A DNA stretch of 64,000 bases from Colletes latitarsis (GCF_051014445.1 NW_027488366.1:12046001-12110000), one strand, 5' to 3'; positions 24,001 through 39,900 are shown, counted from the stretch's first letter. Program-made: numbers and translations. Notes: generated by a model from the sequence alone, not told the origin.

Positions 24001-27000
24001 GTTAAGTCTAAGATTTGCCCTCATCAGGCTCATACTTTCGCATATTTCTCATACTTCATGGCTAGATCCTGGGCTGTTTCTGGATTGTATCACGTAGTAA
24101 TGTGGTACCACACTGAAACACTCAATTAAACCTGGTTTCGATCAATATTTTAGAGGATAACGCAAGTTAGGTCTGGCATAGGTCTGGGATTCGCCCTCAT
24201 CAGGCTCATACTTTCGCGTTTTTCACATACTTGTTGAACTGATCCTGGGCTTTTTCTGGTTTGGATCACGTAGTAGTGTGGTACCACACTGAAACAGTCC
24301 ATTAAACCTGGTTTGGATCAACATATTAGAGGATAACGCATGTTAGGTCTAGGTTAGGTCTGGGATTTTCACTCATCAGACTCATACTTTCGCATTCTTC
24401 ACATACTTGTTGAACGGATCCTGGGTTTTTTCTGGTTTGGATCACGTAGTAATGTGGGACTACACTGAAACAATCAATTAAACCTGGTCTTGATAAATAT
24501 TTTAGAGGATAACGCATATTAGGTCTGGGATAGGTCTGGGATTTGCCCTCATCAGACTCATACTTTCGCACACTTCACATACTTGTTGAACAGATACAGG
24601 GTTTTTTCTAGTTTGGTTCACGTAGTAATGTGGTACCACACTGAAACATTCAATTAATCCTGGCCTTGATAAATATTTTAGAGGATAACTCATGTTAGGT
24701 TTGGGTTAGGTCTTGGATTTGCCCTCATCAGGCTCATACTTTCGCATATTTCTCATACTTCATGGCTAGATTCTGGGCTGTTTCTGGATTGTATCACGTA
24801 GTAATGTGGTACCACGCTGAAACAGTCAATTAAACCTGGTTTCGATCAATATTTTAGAGGATAACGCAAGTTAGGTCTGGCATAGGTCTGGGATTTGCCC
24901 TCATCAGGCTCATACTTTCGCGTTTTTCAGATACTTGTTGAACTGATCCTGGGCTCTTTCTGGTTTGGATCACGTAGTAATGTGGTACCACACTGAAACA
25001 GTCAATTAAACCTGGTCTTGATAAATATTTTAGAGGATAACGCATGTTAGGTCTGGGATAGGTCTGGGATTTGCCCTCATCAGACTCATACTTTCGCACA
25101 CTTCACATACTCGTTGAGCAGATCCTGGGTTATTTTCTGGTTTGGATCACATAGTAATGTGGTACCACACTGAAACAGTCGATTAATCCAGGTTTCGATA
25201 AATATTTTTGAGGATAACGCATGTTAGGTCTAGGTTAGGCCGGGGATTTTCACTCATCAGACTCATACTTTCGCATTCTTCTCATACTTGTTGAACGGAT
25301 CCTGGGTTTTTGCTGGTTTGGATCACGCAGTAATGTGGGACCACACAGAAACAATCAATTAAACCTGGTCTTGATAAACATTTTAGAGGATAACGCATGT
25401 TAGGTCTGGGTTAGGTCTAGGATTTGCCCTCGTCAGGCTCATACTTTCGCATATTTCTCATACTTCATGGCTAGATCCTGGGCTATTTCTGGATTGTATC
25501 ACGTAGTAATGTGGTACCACACAGAAACAGTCAATTAAACCTGGTTTCGATCAATATTTTAGAGGATAACGCAAGTTAGGTCTGGGATAGGTCTGGGATT
25601 TTCCCTCATCAGGCTCATACTTTCGCGTTTTTCACATACTTGTTGAACAGATCCTGGGTTTTTTCTGGATTGGGTCACGTAGTAGTGTGGTACCACACTG
25701 AAACAGTCGATTAAACCTGGTTTCGATCAATATTTTTGAGGATAACGCATGTTAGGTCTAGGTTAGGCCGGGGATTTTCACTCATCAGACTCATACTTTC
25801 GCGTTTTTCACATACTTGTTGAACTGATCCTGGGCTTTTTCTGGTTTGGATCACGTAGTAGTGTGGTACCACACTGAAACAGTCCATTAAACCTGGTTTG
25901 GATCAACATTTTAGAGGATAACGCATGTTAGGTCTAGGTTAGGTCTGGGATTTTCACTCATCAGACTCATACTTTCGCGTTTTTCACATACTTGTTGAAC
26001 AGATCCTGGGTTTTTTCTGGTTTGGATCACGTAGTAGTGTGGTACCACACTGAAACACTCCATTAAACCTGGTTTGGATCAACATTTTAGAGGATAACGC
26101 ATGTTAGGTCTAGGTTAGGTCTGGGATTTTCACTCATCAGACTCATGCTTTCGCATTCTTCACATACTTGTTGAACGGATCCTGGGTTTTTTCTGGTTTG
26201 GATCACGTAGTAATGTGGGACCACACTGAAACAATCAATTAAACCTGGTCTTGATAAATATTTTAGAGGATAACGCATGTTAGGTCTGGGATAGGTCTGG
26301 GATTTGCCCTCATCAGACTCATACTTTCGCACACTTCACATACTCGTTGAACAGATCCTGGGTTATTTTCTGGTTTGGATCGCATAGTAATGTGGTACCA
26401 CACTGAAACAGTCGATTAAACCAGGTTTCGATCAATATTTTTGAGGATAACGCATGTTAGGTCTAGGTTAGGCCTGGGATTTTCACTCATCAGACTCATA
26501 CTTTCGCATTCTTCTCATACTTGTAGAACGGATCCTGGGTTTTTTCTGGTTTGGATCACGTAGTAATGTGGTACCACACTGAAACAGTCAATTAAACCTG
26601 GTTTTGATCAATATTTTAGAGAATAATTCATGTTAGGTCTAGGTTAGGTCTGGGATTTGCTCTCATCAGGCTCATTCTTTCGCATATTTCTCATACTTGA
26701 TGGCTAGATCCTGGCCTTTTTCTGGATTGCATCACGTAGTAATGAAGTACAACACTGAAACAGTCAATTAAACCTGGATTCCATCAATATCTTAGAGGAC
26801 AACGCAAGTTAGGTCTGGGATAGGTCTGGGATTTGCCCTCCTCAGGCTCATACTTTCGCGGTTTTCACATACACGTTGAACAGATCCTGGGTTTTTTCTG
26901 GTTTGGATCCCGTAGTAGTGTGGTACCACACTGAAACAGAACATTAAACCTGGTTTGGATCAATATTTTAGAGGATAACGCATGTTAGGTCTAGGTAAGG

Positions 27001-27562
27001 TCTGGGATTTTCACTCATCAGACTCATACTTTCGCATTCTTCACATACTTGTTGAACGGATCCTGGGTTTTTTCTGGTTTGGATCACTTAGTAATGTGGT
27101 ACCACACTGAAACAGCCGATTACACCAGGTTTCGATCAATATTTTTGAGGATAACGCATGTTAGGTTTGGGTTAGGTCTAGGATTTGCCCTCAGCAGGCT
27201 CATACTTTCGCATATTTCTCATACTTCAGGGCTAGATCCTGGGCCGTTTCTGGTTTGTATCACGTAGTAATGTGGTACCACACTGAAACAGTCAATTAAA
27301 CCTGGTTTCCATCAATATTTTAGAGGATAACGCAAGTTAGGTCTGGCATTGGTCTGGGATTCGCCCTCATCAGGCTCATACTTTCGCGTTTTTCAGATAC
27401 TTGTTGAACAGATCCTTGGTTTTTTCTGGTTTGTATCACGTAGTAGTGTGGTACCACACTGAAACAGTCCATTAAACCTGGTTTGGATCAATATTTTAGA
27501 GGATAACGCATGTTAGGTCTAGGTTAGCCCTGGGATTTTCACTCATCGGACTCATACTTTCT
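20995..27562. repeat. Irregular satellite block
   Basis: 176-bp monomers of several subtypes without a strict short higher-order period. From about 22806 to 24.7 kb it matches 31940-33.8 kb at an offset of 9,130-9,131 bp. Landmark monomers at 22894, 23798 and 24326 have partners at 32024, 32928 and 33457. The part around 26087 matches HOR-B units at 35393, 39092 and 42791. No genes, RNA genes or inserted elements are seen. Confidence 0.88.
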
Positions 27563-30500
27563 CATTCTTCTCATACTTGTTGAAGTGGACCTGGGTTTTT
27601 TCTGGTTTGGATCACGTAGTAATGTGGTACCACACTGAAACAATCGACTAAACCTGGTGTCGATCAATATCTTAGAGGATAACGCTAGTTAAGTCTGGGA
27701 TTGGTCTGGGATTTGACCTCATCATACTCATACTTTCGCACACTTCACATACTCGTTGAACAGATCCTGGGTTATTTTCAGGTTTGGATCACATAGTAAT
27801 GTGGAACCACACTGAAACAGTCGATTAAACCAGGTTTCGATCAATATTTTTGAGGATAACGCATGTTAGGTATGGGTTAGGTCTAGGATTTGCCCTCAGC
27901 AGGCTCATACTTTCGCATATTTCTCATACTTCAGGGCTAGATCCTGGGCCGTTTCTGGTTTGTATCACGTAGTAATGTGGTACCACACTGAAACAGTCAA
28001 TTAAACCTGGTTTGGATCAATAGTTTAGAGGATAACGCAAGTTAGGTCTGGGACAGTCTGGGATTTGCCCTCATCAGGCTCATACTTTCGCGTTTTTCAC
28101 ATACTTGTTGAACAGATCCTGGGTTTTTTCTGGTTTGGATCACGTAGTAGTGTGGTACCACACTGAAACAGTCCATTAAACCTGGTTTGGATCAATATTT
28201 TGGAGGATAACGCATGTTAGGTCTAGGTTAGGTTTGGGATTTCCTCTCATCAGGCTCATTTTTTCGCATATTTCTCATATTTGATGGCTAGATCCTGGGC
28301 TTTTTCTGGATTGCATCACGTAGTAATGAAGTACGACACTGAAACAGTCAATTAAACCTGGTTTCCATCAATATCTTAGAGGACAACGCAAGTTAGGTCT
28401 GGCATAGGTCTGGGATTCGCCCTCATCAGGCTCATACTTTGGCGTTTTTCACATACTTGTTGAATAGATCCTGGGTTTTTTCTGGTTTGTATCACGTAGT
28501 AGTGTGGTACCACACTGAAACTGTCAATTAAACCTGGTTTCCATCAATATTTTAGAGGATAACGCAAGTTAGGTCTGGCATTGGTCTGGGATTCGCCCTC
28601 ATCAGGCTCATACTTTCGCACACTTCACATACTCGTTGAACAGATCCTGGGTTATTTTCAGGTTTGGATCACATAGTAATGTGGTACCACACTGAAACAG
28701 TCGATTAAACCAGGTTTCGATCAATATTTTTGAGGATAACGCATGATAGGTTTGGGTTAGGTCTAGGATTTGCCCCCAGCGGGCTCATACTTTCGCATAT
28801 TTCTCATACTTCAGGGCTAGATCCTGGGCTGTTTCTGGTTTGTATCACGTAGTAATGTGGTACCACACTGAAACAGTCAATTAAACCTGGTTTGGATCAA
28901 TAGTTTAGAGGATAACGCAAGTTAGGTCTGGGATAGGTCTGGGATTCGCCCTCATCACGCTCATACTGGTTTCGATCAATATTTTCGAGGACAACGCATG
29001 TTAGGTCTGGGATAGGTCTGGGATTTGCCCCCATCAGGGTCATACTTTCGCATATTTCTCATACTTCATGGCTAGATCCTGTGTTTTTTCTGGTTTGGAT
29101 CGCGAAGTAGTGTGGTACTACACTGAAACAGTCCATTAAACCTGGTTTCGTTCAATATTTTAGAAGATAACGCATGTTAGGCCTGGGATTTGCCCTCATC
29201 AAGGTCATACTTTCGCAATTTTAACATGCATGTTGACCTGATCGAGGGTTTTTTCTGCTTTGGATCACGTAGTAAAGTGGTACCACAAATAAAACAGTCA
29301 ATTAAACGTGGTTTCTATCAATATTTTAGAGGATAACGCAAGCTAGGTCTGGGATAGGTCAGAGATTTGCCCTCATCAGACTCATACTTTCGCACGCTTC
29401 ACATACTCGTTGAAAAGATCCTGGATTTTTTTCTGGTTTGGATCACGTAGTATTGTGGTACCACACTGAAACTGTCGATTAAACCTGGTTTCGATCAATA
29501 TTATTGAGGATAACGCATGTTAGGTCTAGGTTAGGCCTGGGATTTTTTCTGATCAGACTCATACTTTCGCATTCTTCACATACTTGTTGAACGGATCCTG
29601 GGTTTTTTCCGGTTTGGTTCGCGTAATAATGTGGTACCACACTGAAACATTCAATTAAACCTGGTCTTGATAAACATTTTAGAGGATAACGTATGTTAGT
29701 TCTGGGTTACGTCTAGGATTTGCCCTCATCAGGCTCATACTTTCGCATATTTCTCATACTTCATGGCTAGATCCTGGATTTTCTTCTGGTTTGGATCACG
29801 TAGTATTGTGGTACCACACTGAATCTGTCGATTAAACCTGGTTTCGATCAATATTATTGAGGATAACGCAAGTTAGGTCTGGGATAGGACTGGGATTTGC
29901 CCTCATCAGGGTCATACTTTCGCATATTTCTCATACTTCATGGCTAGATTCTGGGCTATTTCTGGATTGGATCACGTAGTAATGTGGTACCACACTGAAA
30001 CAGTCAATTAAACCTGGTTTCGATCAATATTTTAGAGGATAACGCATGTTAGGTCTGGGTTAGGTCTAGGATTTGCCCTCATCAGGCTCATACTCGCTTC
30101 GATCAATATTTTAGAGCACAACGCAAGTTAGGTCTGGGATAGGTCTGGGATTTGCCCTCATCAGGGTCATACTTTCGCATATTTCTCATACTTCATGGCT
30201 AGATTCTGGGCTATTTCTGGATTGGATCACGTAGTAATGTGGTACCACACTGAAACAGTCAATTAAACCTGGTTTCGATCAATATTTTAGAGGATAACGG
30301 AAGTTAGGTGTGGGATAGGTCTGGGATTTGCCCTCATCAGGCTCATACTTTCGCGTTTTTCACATACCTGTTGAACAGATCCTGGGTTTTTTCTGGTTTG
30401 GATCACGTAGTAGTGTGGTACCACACTGAAACAGTCCATTAAACCTGGTTTCGATCAATATTTTAGAGGATATCGCATGTTAGGTCTGGGTTAGGTCTAG

Positions 30501-33500
30501 GATTTGCCCTCATCAGGCTCATACTTTCGCATTCTTCACATACTTGTTGAACAGATCCTGGGTTTTTTCTGGTTTGGGTCAGGTAGTAATGTGGTACCAC
30601 ACTGAAACAGTCGATTAAACCAGGTTTCGATCAATATTTTTGAGGATAACGCATGTTAGGTCTAGGTTAGGTCTGGGATTTTCACTCATCAGACTCATAC
30701 TTTCGCATTCTTCACATACTTGTTTAACGGATCCTGGGTTTTTTCTGGTTTGGATCACGTAGTAATGTGGGGCCACACTGAAACAATCAATTAAACCTGG
30801 TCTTGATAAATATTTTAGAGGATAACGCAAGTTTGGTCTGGGATAGGTCTGGCATTTGCCCTCATCAGGCTCATACATTCGCAGTTTTAACATACATGTT
30901 GGCCTGATCGAGGGTTTTTTCTGCCTTGGATCACGTAGTAAAGTGGTACCACACTGAAGCAGTCCATTAAACCTGGTTTGGATCAATATTTTAGAGGATA
31001 ACGGATGTTAGGTTTGGGTTAGGTCTAGGATTTGCCCCCATCAGGCTCGTACTTTCGCATATTTCTCATACTTCATGGCTAGATCCTGGGCTGTTTCTGG
31101 ATTGTATCACGTAGTAATGTGGTACCATGCTGAAACAGTCAATTAAACCTGGTTTCGATCAATATTTTAGAGGATAACGCAAGTTAGGTCTGGGATAGGT
31201 CTGGGATTCGCCCTCATCAGGCTCATACTTTCGCGTTTTTCACATACTTGTTGAACTGATCCTGGGTTTTTTCTGGTTTGGATCACGTAGCAATGTGGTA
31301 CCTCACTGAAACAGTCGATTAAACCTGGTTTCGATCAATATTTCAGAGGATAACGCAAGTTTGGTCTGGGATAGGTCTGGGATTTTCACTCATCAGACTC
31401 ATACTTTCGCATTCTTCACATACTTGTTGAACAGATCCTGGGTTTTTTCTGGTTTGGGTCAGGTAGTAATGTGGTACCACACTGAAACAGTCGATTAAAC
31501 CAGGTTTCGATCAATATTTTTGAGGATAACGCATGTTAGGTCTAGGTTAGGTCTGGGATTTTCACTCATCAGACTCATACTTTCGCATTGTTCACATACT
31601 TGTTGAACGGATCCTGGGTTTTTTCTGGTTTGGATCACGTAGTAATGTGGGACCACACTGAAACAATCAATTAAACCTGGTCTTGATAAATATTTTAGAG
31701 GATAACGCAAGTTTGGTCTGGGATAGGTCTGGGATTTGCCCTCATCAGACTCATACTTTCGCACACTTCACATACTCGTTGAACAGATCCTGGGTTATTT
31801 TCTGGTTTGGATCACATAGTAATGTGGTACCACACTGAAACAGTCGATTAAACCAGGTTTCGATCAATATTTTTGAGGATATCGCATGTTAGGTCTAGGT
31901 TAGGCCTGGGATTTTCACTCATCAGACTCATACTTTCGCATTCTTCACATATTTGTTGAACGGATCCTGGGTTTTTACTGGATTGTATCACGTAGTAATG
32001 AAGTACGACACTGAAACAGTCAATTAAACCTGGTTTCCATCAATGTTTTGTAGGATAAGGCATGTTAGGTCTGGGTTTGGCCTGGGATTTTCACTCATCA
32101 GACTCATACTTTCGCATACTTCACATACTTGTTGAACGGATCCTGGGTTTTTTCTGGTTTGGATCACGTAGTAATATGGGACCACACTGAAACAATGAAT
32201 TAAACCTGGTCTTGATAAATATTTTAGAGGATAACGCATGTTAGGTCTGGGTTAGGTCTAGGATTTGAACTCGTCAAGCTCAAACTTTCGCATATTTCTC
32301 ATACTTCATGGCTGGATCCTGGGCTATTGCTGGATTGGATCACGTAGTAATGTGGTACCACACTGAAACAGTCAATTAAACCTGGTTTCGATGAATATTT
32401 TAGAGAATAATTCATGTTAGGTCTGGGTTAGGTCTGGGATTTGCTCTCATCAGGCTCATTCTTTCGCATATCTCTTGTACTTGATGGCCAGATCCTGGGC
32501 TTTTTCTGGATTGCACCACGTAGTAATGAAGTACAACACTGAAACAGTCAATTAAATCTGGTTTCGATCAATATTTTAGAGAATAATTCATGTTGGGTCT
32601 AGGTTAGGCCTGGGATTTGCCCTCATCAGGCTCATACTTTCGCATATTTCTCATACTTCATGGCTAGATCCTGGGCTGTTTCTGGATTGTATCACATAGT
32701 AATGTGGCACCACGCTGAAACAGTCGATTAAACCTGGTTTCCATCAATATTTTAGAGGACAACGCATGTTAGGTCTAGGTTAGGCCTGGTATTTGCCCTC
32801 ATCAGGGTCATACTTTCGCAGTTTTAACACACATGTTGACCTGATCGAGGGTTTCTTCTGCTTTGGATCACGTAGTAAAGTGGTACCACACTGAAACAGT
32901 CCATTAAACCTGGTTTGGATCAATATTTTAGAGGATAACGCATGTTAGGTCTAGGTTAGCCCTGGGATTTTCACTCATCAGACTCATACTTTCGCATTCT
33001 TCACATACTTGTTGAACGGATCCTGGGTTTTTTCTGGTTTGGTTCACGTAGTAATGTGGTACCACACTGAAACAGTCAATTAAACCTGGTCTTGATAAAT
33101 ATTTTAGAGGATAACGCATGTTAGGTCTGGGATAGGTCTGGGATTTGCCCTCATCAGACTCATACTTTCGCACACTTCACATACTCGTTGAGCAGATCCT
33201 GGGTTATTTTCTGGTTTGGATCACATAGTAATGTGGTACCACACTGAAACAGTCGATTAATCCAGGTTTCGATAAATATTTTTGAGGATAACGCATGTTA
33301 GGTCTAGGTTAGGCCTGGGATTTTCACTTATCAGACTCATACTTTCGCATTCTTCTCATACTTGTTGAACGGATCCTGGGTTTTTTCTGGTTTGGATCAC
33401 GTAGTAATGTGGTACCACACTGAAACAGTCCATTATACCTGGTTTGGATCAACATTTTAGAGGATAACGCATGTTAGGTCTAGGTTAGGTCTGGGATTTT

Positions 33501-33977
33501 CACTCATCAGACTCATACTTTCGCATTCTTCACATACTTGTTGAACGGATCCTGGGTTTTTTCTGGTTTGGATCACGTAGTAATGTGGGACCACACTGAA
33601 ACAATCAATTAAACCTGGTCTTGATAAATATTTTAGAGGATAACGCATGTTAGGTCTGGGATAGGTCTGGGATTTGCCCTCATCAGACTCATACTTTCGC
33701 ACACTTCACATACTTGTTGAACGGATCCTGGGTTTTTTCTGGTTTGGATCACGTAGTAATGTGGTACCACACTGAAACATTCAATTAATCCTGGCCTTGA
33801 TAAATATTTTAGAGGATAACTCATGTTAGGTTTGGGTTAGGTCTTGGATTTGCCCTCATCAGGCTCATACTTTCGCGTTTTTCACATACTTGTTGAACTG
33901 ATCCTGGGTTTTTTCTGGTTTGGATCACGTAGTAATGTGGTACCACACTGAAACAGTCGATTAATCCAGGTTTCGAT
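27563..33977. repeat. Satellite block duplicated from two upstream segments
   Basis: From 27563 the sequence repeats 11263 onward at an initial offset of 16,300 bp. The offset drops to about 14,890 and then to 14,632 as two deletions are passed. Near 31.9 kb it switches to match 22.8 kb onward. The interval equivalent to 17.33-22.8 kb, including retrotransposon insertion 1, is therefore absent. Partial 79-bp monomers are conserved near 28940 and 30040. No genes are seen. Confidence 0.85.
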
Positions 33978-36900
33978 AAATATTTTTGAGGATAACGCAT
34001 GTTAGGTCTAGGTTAGGCCTGGGATTTTCACTTATCAGACTCATACTTTCGCATTCTTCTCATACTTGTTGAACGGATCCTGGGTTTTTTCTGGTTTGGA
34101 TCACGTAGTAATGTGGTACCACACTGAATCAGTCAATTAAACCTAGTTTTGATCAATATTTTAGAGAATAATTCATGTTAGGTCTAGGTTAGGTCTGGGA
34201 TTTTCACTCATCAGGCTTATTCTTTCGCATATTTCTCATACTTGATGGCTAGATCCTGGGCTTTTTCTGGATTGTATCACGTAGTAATGTGGTACCACGC
34301 TGAAACAGTCAATTAAACCTGGTTTCCATCAATATCTTAGAGGGCAACGCAAGTTAGGTCTGGGATAGGTCTGGTATTTGCCCGCATCAGGCTCATACTT
34401 TCGCGTTTTTCACATACTTGTTGAACAGATCCTGGGTTTTTTCTGGATTGGGTCACGTAGTAGTGTGGTACCACACTGAAACAGTCGATTAAACCTGGTT
34501 TCGATCAATATTTTTGAGGATAACGCATGTTAGGTCTAGGTTAGGCCGGGGATTTTCACTCATCAGACTCATACTTTCGCATTCTTCTCATACTTGTTGA
34601 ACGGATCCTGGGTTTTTGCTGGTTTGGATCACGCAGTAATGTGGGACCACACAGAAACAATCAATTAAACCTGGTCTTGATAAATATTTTAGAGGATAAC
34701 GCATGTTAGGTCTGGGTTAGGTCTAGGATTTGCCCTCGTCAGGCTCATACTTTCGCATATTTCTCATACTTCATGGCTAGATCCTGGGCTATTTCTGGAT
34801 TGTATCACGTAGTAATGTGGTACCACACAGAAACAGTCAATTAAACCTGGTTTCGATCAATATTTTAGAGGATAACGCAAGTTAGGTCTGGGATAGGTCT
34901 GGGATTTTCCCTCATCAGGCTCATACTTTCGCGTTTTTCACATACTTGTTGAACAGATCCTGGGTTTTTTCTGGATTGGGTCACGTAGTAGTGTGGTACC
35001 ACACTGAAACAGTCGATTAAACCTGGTTTCGATCAATATTTTTGAGGATAACGCATGTTAGGTCTAGGTTAGGCCGGGGATTTTCACTCATCAGACTCAT
35101 ACTTTCGCGTTTTTCACATACTTGTTGAACTGATCCTGGGCTTTTTCTGGTTTGGATCACGTAGTAGTGTGGTACCACACTGAAACAGTCCATTAAACCT
35201 GGTTTGGATCAACATTTTAGAGGATAACGCATGTTAGGTCTAGGTTAGGTCTGGGATTTTCACTCATCAGACTCATACTTTCGCGTTTTTCACATACTTG
35301 TTGAACAGATCCTGGGTTTTTTCTGGTTTGGATCACGTAGTAGTGTGGTACCACACTGAAACACTCCATTAAACCTGGTTTGGATCAACATTTTAGAGGA
35401 TAACGCATGTTAGGTCTAGGTTAGGTCTGGGATTTTCACTCATCAGACTCATGCTTTCGCATTCTTCACATACTTGTTGAACGGATCCTGGGTTTTTTCT
35501 GGTTTGGATCACGTAGTAATGTGGGACCACACTGAAACAATCAATTAAACCTGGTCTTGATAAATATTTTAGAGGATAACGCATGTTAGGTCTGGGATAG
35601 GTCTGGGATTTGCCCTCATCAGACTCATACTTTCGCACACTTCACATACTCGTTGAACAGATCCTGGGTTATTTTCTGGTTTGGATCGCATAGTAATGTG
35701 GTACCACACTGAAACAGTCGATTAAACCAGGTTTCGATCAATATTTTTGAGGATAACGCATGTTAGGTCTAGGTTAGGCCTGGGATTTTCACTCATCAGA
35801 CTCATACTTTCGCATTCTTCTCATACTTGTTGAACGGATCCTGGGTTTTTTCTGGTTTGGATCACGTAGTAATGTGGTACCACACTGAAACAGTCAATTA
35901 AACCTGGTTTTGATCAATATTTTAGAGAATAATTCATGTTAGGTCTAGGTTAGGTCTGGGATTTGCTCTCATCAGGCTCATTCTTTCGCATATTTCTCAT
36001 ACTTGATGGCTAGATCCTGGCCTTTTTCTGGATTGCATCACGTAGTAATGAAGTACAACACTGAAACAGTCAATTAAACCTGGATTCCATCAATATCTTA
36101 GAGGACAACGCAAGTTAGGTCTGGGATAGGTCTGGGATTTGCCCACATCAGGCTCATACTTTCGCGTTTTTCACATACTCGTTGAACAGCTCCTGGGTTA
36201 TCTCCTGGTTTGGATCGCATAGTAATGTGGTACCACACTGAAACAGTCGATTAAACCAGGTTTCGATCAATATTTTTGAGGATAACGCATGTTAGGTCTA
36301 GGTTAGGCCTGGGATTTTCACTCATCAGACTCATACTTTCGCATTCTTCTCATACTTGTTGAACGGATCCTGGGTTTTTTCTGGATTGGGTCACGTAGTA
36401 GTGCGGTACCACACTGAAACAGTCGATTAAACCTGGTTTCGATCAATATTTTTGAGGATAACGCAAGTTAGGTCTGGGATAGGTCTGGGATTTGCCCTCA
36501 TCAGACTCATACTTTCGCATATTTCTCATACTGGATGGCTAGATCCTGGGCTTTTTGTGGATTGCATCACGTAGTAATGAAGTACAACACTGAAACAGTC
36601 AATTAAACCTGGTTTCCATCAATATCTTAGAGGACAACGCAAGTTAGGTCTGGGATAGGTCTGGGATTTGCCCACATCAGGCTCATACCTTCGCGTTTTT
36701 CACATACTTGTTGAACAGATCCTGGGTTTTTTCTTGTTTGGATCACGTAGTAGTGTGGTACCACACTGAAACAGTCCATTAAACCTGGTTTGGATCAACA
36801 TTTTAGAGGATAACGCATGTTAGGTCTCGGTTAGGTCAGGGATTTTCACTCATCAGACTCATACTTTCGCATTCTTCACATTCTTGTTGAACGGATCCTG

Positions 36901-39900
36901 GGTTTTTTCTGGTTTGGATCACGTAATAATGTGGGACCACACTGAAACAATCAATTAAACCTGGTCTTGATAAATATTTTAGAGGATAACGCATGTTAGG
37001 TCTGGGATAGGTCTGGGATTTGCCCTCATCAGACTCATACTTTCGCACACTTCACATACTTGTTGAACGGATACAGGTTTTTTTCTGGTTTGGTTCACGT
37101 AGTAATGTGGTACCACACTGAAACATTCAATTAAACCTGGTCTTGATAAATATTTTAGAGGATAACTCATGTTAGGTTTGGGTTAGGTCTTGGATTCGCC
37201 CTCATCAGGCTCATACTTTCGCATATTTCTCATACTTGTTGAACTGATCCTGGGCTTTTTCTGGTTTGGATCACTTAGTAATGTGGTACCACACTGAAAC
37301 AGTCAATTAAACCTGGTTTCGATCAATATTTTAGAGAATAATTCATGTTAGGTCTAGGTTAGGTCTGGGATTTGCTCTCATCAGGCTCATACTTTCGCAC
37401 ACTTCAGATACTCGTTTGGCAGATCCTGTGTTATTTTCTGGTTTGGATCGCATAGTAATGTGGTACCACACTGAAACAGTCGATTAAGCCAGGTTTCGAT
37501 CAATATTTTTGAGGATAACGCATGTTAGGTCTAGGTTAGGCCTGGGATTTTCACTCATCAGACTCATACTTTCGCATTCTTCTCATACTTGTTGAACGGA
37601 TCCTGGGTTTTTTCTGGTTTGGATCACGTAGTAATGTGGGACCACACTGAAACAGTCGATTAAACCTGGTTTCGATCAATATTTTTGAGGATAACGCATG
37701 TTAGGTCTAGGTTAGGCCTGGGATTTTCACTTATCAGACTCATACTTTCGCATTCTTCTCATACTTGTTGAACGGATCCTGGGTTTTTTCTGGTTTGGAT
37801 CACGTAGTAATGTGGTACCACACTGAATCAGTCAATTAAACCTAGTTTTGATCAATATTTTAGAGAATAATTCATGTTAGGTCTAGGTTAGGTCTGGGAT
37901 TTTCACTCATCAGGCTCATTCTTTCGCATATTTCTCATACTTGATGGCTAGATCCTGGGCTTTTTCTGGATTGTATCACGTAGTAATGTGGTACCACGCT
38001 GAAACAGTCAATTAAACCTGGTTTCCATCAATATCTTAGAGGGCAACGCAAGTTAGGTCTGGGATAGGTCTGGTATTTGCCCGCATCAGGCTCATACTTT
38101 CGCGTTTTTCACATACTTGTTGAACAGATCCTGGGTTTTTTCTGGATTGGGTCACGTAGTAGTGTGGTACCACACTGAAACAGTCGATTAAACCTGGTTT
38201 CGATCAATATTTTTGAGGATAACGCATGTTAGGTCTAGGTTAGGCCGGGGATTTTCACTCATCAGACTCATACTTTCGCATTCTTCTCATACTTGTTGAA
38301 CGGATCCTGGGTTTTTGCTGGTTTGGATCACGCAGTAATGTGGGACCACACAGAAACAATCAATTAAACCTGGTCTTGATAAATATTTTAGAGGATAACG
38401 CATGTTAGGTCTGGGTTAGGTCTAGGATTTGCCCTCGTCAGGCTCATACTTTCGCATATTTCTCATACTTCATGGCTAGATCCTGGGCTATTTCTGGATT
38501 GTATCACGTAGTAATGTGGTACCACACAGAAACAGTCAATTAAACCTGGTTTCGATCAATATTTTAGAGGATAACGCAAGTTAGGTCTGGGATAGGTCTG
38601 GGATTTTCCCTCATCAGGCTCATACTTTCGCGTTTTTCACATACTTGTTGAACAGATCCTGGGTTTTTTCTGGATTGGGTCACGTAGTAGTGTGGTACCA
38701 CACTGAAACAGTCGATTAAACCTGGTTTCGATCAATATTTTTGAGGATAACGCATGTTAGGTCTAGGTTAGGCCGGGGATTTTCACTCATCAGACTCATA
38801 CTTTCGCGTTTTTCACATACTTGTTGAACTGATCCTGGGCTTTTTCTGGTTTGGATCACGTAGTAGTGTGGTACCACACTGAAACAGTCCATTAAACCTG
38901 GTTTGGATCAACATTTTAGAGGATAACGCATGTTAGGTCTAGGTTAGGTCTGGGATTTTCACTCATCAGACTCATACTTTCGCGTTTTTCACATACTTGT
39001 TGAACAGATCCTGGGTTTTTTCTGGTTTGGATCACGTAGTAGTGTGGTACCACACTGAAACACTCCATTAATCCTGGTTTGGATCAACATTTTAGAGGAT
39101 AACGCATGTTAGGTCTAGGTTAGGTCTGAGATTTTCACTCATCAGACTCATGCTTTCGCATTCTTCACATACTTGTTGAACGGATCCTGGGTTTTTTCTG
39201 GTTTGGATCACGTAGTAATGTGGGACCACACTGAAACAATCAATTAAACCTGGTCTTGATAAATATTTTAGAGGATAACGCATGTTAGGTCTGGGATAGG
39301 TCTGGGATTTGCCCTCATCAGACTCATACTTTCGCACACTTCACATACTCGTTGAACAGATCCTGGGTTATTTTCTGGTTTGGATCGCATAGTAATGTGG
39401 TACCACACTGAAACAGTCGATTAAACCAGGTTTCGATCAATATTTTTGAGGATAACGCATGTTAGGTCTAGGTTAGGCCTGGGATTTTCACTCATCAGAC
39501 TCATACTTTCGCATTCTTCTCATACTTGTTGAACGGATCCTGGGTTTTTTCTGGTTTGGATCACGTAGTAATGTGGTACCACACTGAAACAGTCAATTAA
39601 ACCTGGTTTTGATCAATATTTTAGAGAATAATTCATGTTAGGTCTAGGTTAGGTCTGGGATTTGCTCTCATCAGGCTCATTCTTTCGCATATTTCTCATA
39701 CTTGATGGCTAGATCCTGGCCTTTTTCTGGATTGCATCACGTAGTAATGAAGTACAACACTGAAACAGTCAATTAAACCTGGATTCCATCAATATCTTAG
39801 AGGACAACGCAAGTTAGGTCTGGGATAGGTCTGGGATTTGCCCACATCAGGCTCATACTTTCGCGTTTTTCACATACTCGTTGAACAGCTCCTGGGTTAT

